Source: Halobacteroidaceae bacterium (GTDB taxonomy: Bacteria; Bacillota; Halanaerobiia; B1SED10-174). From it: a DNA stretch of 8,260 nucleotides. The notes beneath the pieces were generated by a model. It searched no databases. It saw only the letters and a list, made by a program, of their open reading frames with translations, and had not been told where the DNA came from. Position numbers and translations under genes: made by a program. Numbering within the stretch: the stretch's first letter is position 1; the number at the start of each line of letters is the position of its first letter. The stretch covers positions 1-8,260 of the forward strand of contig PUKG01000276.1 in NCBI GenBank assembly GCA_003550445.1. Reading direction: 5' to 3'. This document shows, piece by piece, positions 7,754 through 8,260 of the stretch.

Positions 7754-7981
7754 ATGGGTTTTTTACAATTTCTTATCCAAAAAAAGGGCATCCTTTTTAT
7801 TATCCTTACGCTTCTGGGTTCGGCTGTTGTTTTTACCTATATTTATTTTGTAGGGTTTGCAGAACCAGCTGAAAGAGGAAGTCTATTGCTCCCAAAACTA
7901 ATTATTTTCCTGGTGCTTTTTATAACCTTAATTATTCGTTTTAAGATGGATCAGGGAAAGAATCAAAAAGAGAGGAGATAA
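7754..7981 (+). CDS. Small two-span membrane protein, unknown function
   Basis: 75 residues. The ATG at 7754 has GGGAGG (7741-7746) 7 bases upstream; the TTG at 7751 is only 4 bases away and is less likely. Two strongly hydrophobic helices are visible, about 13-35 and 45-63, joined by a short polar loop with E37, E40 and R41. Positive residues lie before the first helix (K10, K11) and after the second (R62, K64 and the K/R-rich tail). By the positive-inside rule both ends should be cytoplasmic, making a simple membrane hairpin. It begins 13 bases after the gene B stop and ends 4 bases before the mutM start, so it is translated from the same message. The dense packing supports a real gene. It could partner protein B in the membrane, but nothing in the sequence proves this. 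Confidence 0.75.
   Translation: MGFLQFLIQKKGILFIILTLLGSAVVFTYIYFVGFAEPAERGSLLLPKLIIFLVLFITLIIRFKMDQGKNQKERR
7973..7977 (+). promoter_or_regulatory. Ribosome binding site supporting the TTG start of mutM
   Basis: AGGAG, lying inside the last codons of the small membrane protein gene, sits 8 bases before the TTG at 7986. This fixes the TTG as the start and places the catalytic proline directly after the initiator methionine. Overlap of the site with the upstream gene suggests linked translation. Confidence 0.75.
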
Positions 7982-7985
7982 TCCT

Positions 7986-8260
7986 TTGCCTGAGCTTCCA
8001 GAAGTGGAAACAGTACTCCGATCATTACTTCCCAAAATAGAAGGGAAAAAAATAAATACCGTAAAGGTTAGGCACAGGGATATAGTGGGCTGGCCGCCTT
8101 CTGCAGAAAAGTTTTCCCGGATGGTTTGTGGAAAAACCTTTTCAGGGGGTTATCGAAGGGGTAAACTACTGGTTTTTACCCTTGATAATAATCAAAAACT
8201 GGTATTTCACCTTCGAATGACCGGAAGATTATATTTTCAAGAAACCCTTCAGAATCCCAA
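7986..8260 (+). CDS. mutM: Formamidopyrimidine-DNA glycosylase, N-terminal 91 residues (3' end outside window)
   Basis: Base-excision-repair glycosylase/AP lyase that removes 8-oxoguanine and formamidopyrimidines from DNA. The partial protein opens with M-P-E-L-P-E-V-E-T-V, the family signature: Pro2 becomes the N-terminal nucleophile after methionine removal and Glu3 is catalytic. Lys60 in R-R-G-K-L-L corresponds to the conserved Lys57 of the E. coli enzyme, and H-L-R-M-T-G (75-80) matches the H-L-x-M-S-G motif that follows it. The helix-two-turn-helix and zinc-finger parts would lie beyond the window. TTG start with AGGAG 8 bases upstream, 4 bases after the preceding stop codon. Its position downstream of polA is typical of Firmicutes, where the two act in the same repair pathway; here two membrane-protein genes are inserted between them. 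Confidence 0.96.
   Translation, partial: MPELPEVETVLRSLLPKIEGKKINTVKVRHRDIVGWPPSAEKFSRMVCGKTFSGGYRRGKLLVFTLDNNQKLVFHLRMTGRLYFQETLQNP

Noticed and set aside
1..8260. CRISPR arrays, insertion sequences, tRNA or rRNA genes
   Set aside because: No regularly spaced repeats, transposase genes, terminal inverted repeats or tRNA-like cloverleaf were seen.

Overview
The window reads as a chromosomal stretch of a low-to-moderate GC bacterium of Firmicutes/Clostridia type. The reasons are the strong GGAGG-like ribosome binding sites, several TTG/GTG starts, a DNA polymerase I with a full 5' nuclease but a degenerate proofreading domain, and polA lying upstream of mutM, an arrangement common in Firmicutes. 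The lineage cannot be fixed more closely from the sequence alone. All convincing genes are on the + strand.

Layout: (1) 1-1602 is the 3' part of a transketolase gene; roughly 126 N-terminal residues lie outside the window. (2) 1603-1772 is a 170-bp spacer with an 11-bp perfect GC-rich hairpin just after the tkt stop and an imperfect tandem repeat nearer the next gene. (3) 1773-3410 encodes a secreted or membrane-anchored protein, here called A: signal peptide, seven propeller-like repeats, then about five membrane segments. (4) 3486-6059 is polA. (5) 6079-7740 encodes protein B, a diverged paralogue of A with the same architecture. (6) 7754-7981 encodes a 75-residue protein with two membrane segments. 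(7) 7986-8260 is the 5' part of mutM (formamidopyrimidine-DNA glycosylase), which runs off the end.

From polA onward the gaps are 19, 13 and 4 bases with no terminator, so polA, B, the small membrane protein and mutM probably form one transcription unit. Gene A is 75 bases upstream of polA and may belong to it. tkt looks like the end of a separate unit. polA and mutM are base-excision-repair partners: MutM removes oxidised purines and Pol I fills the gap.

The unusual part is the pair of paralogous propeller/membrane proteins on either side of polA. They share a W-P-x-G-W-S motif after the signal peptide, matching repeat spacing, a G-L-G-L-x-N-P motif at the start of the membrane domain and a Y-W-x-T-F-F-x-x-I-P-H motif at the C-terminus. 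I do not recognise the family, and its function is unknown from sequence.
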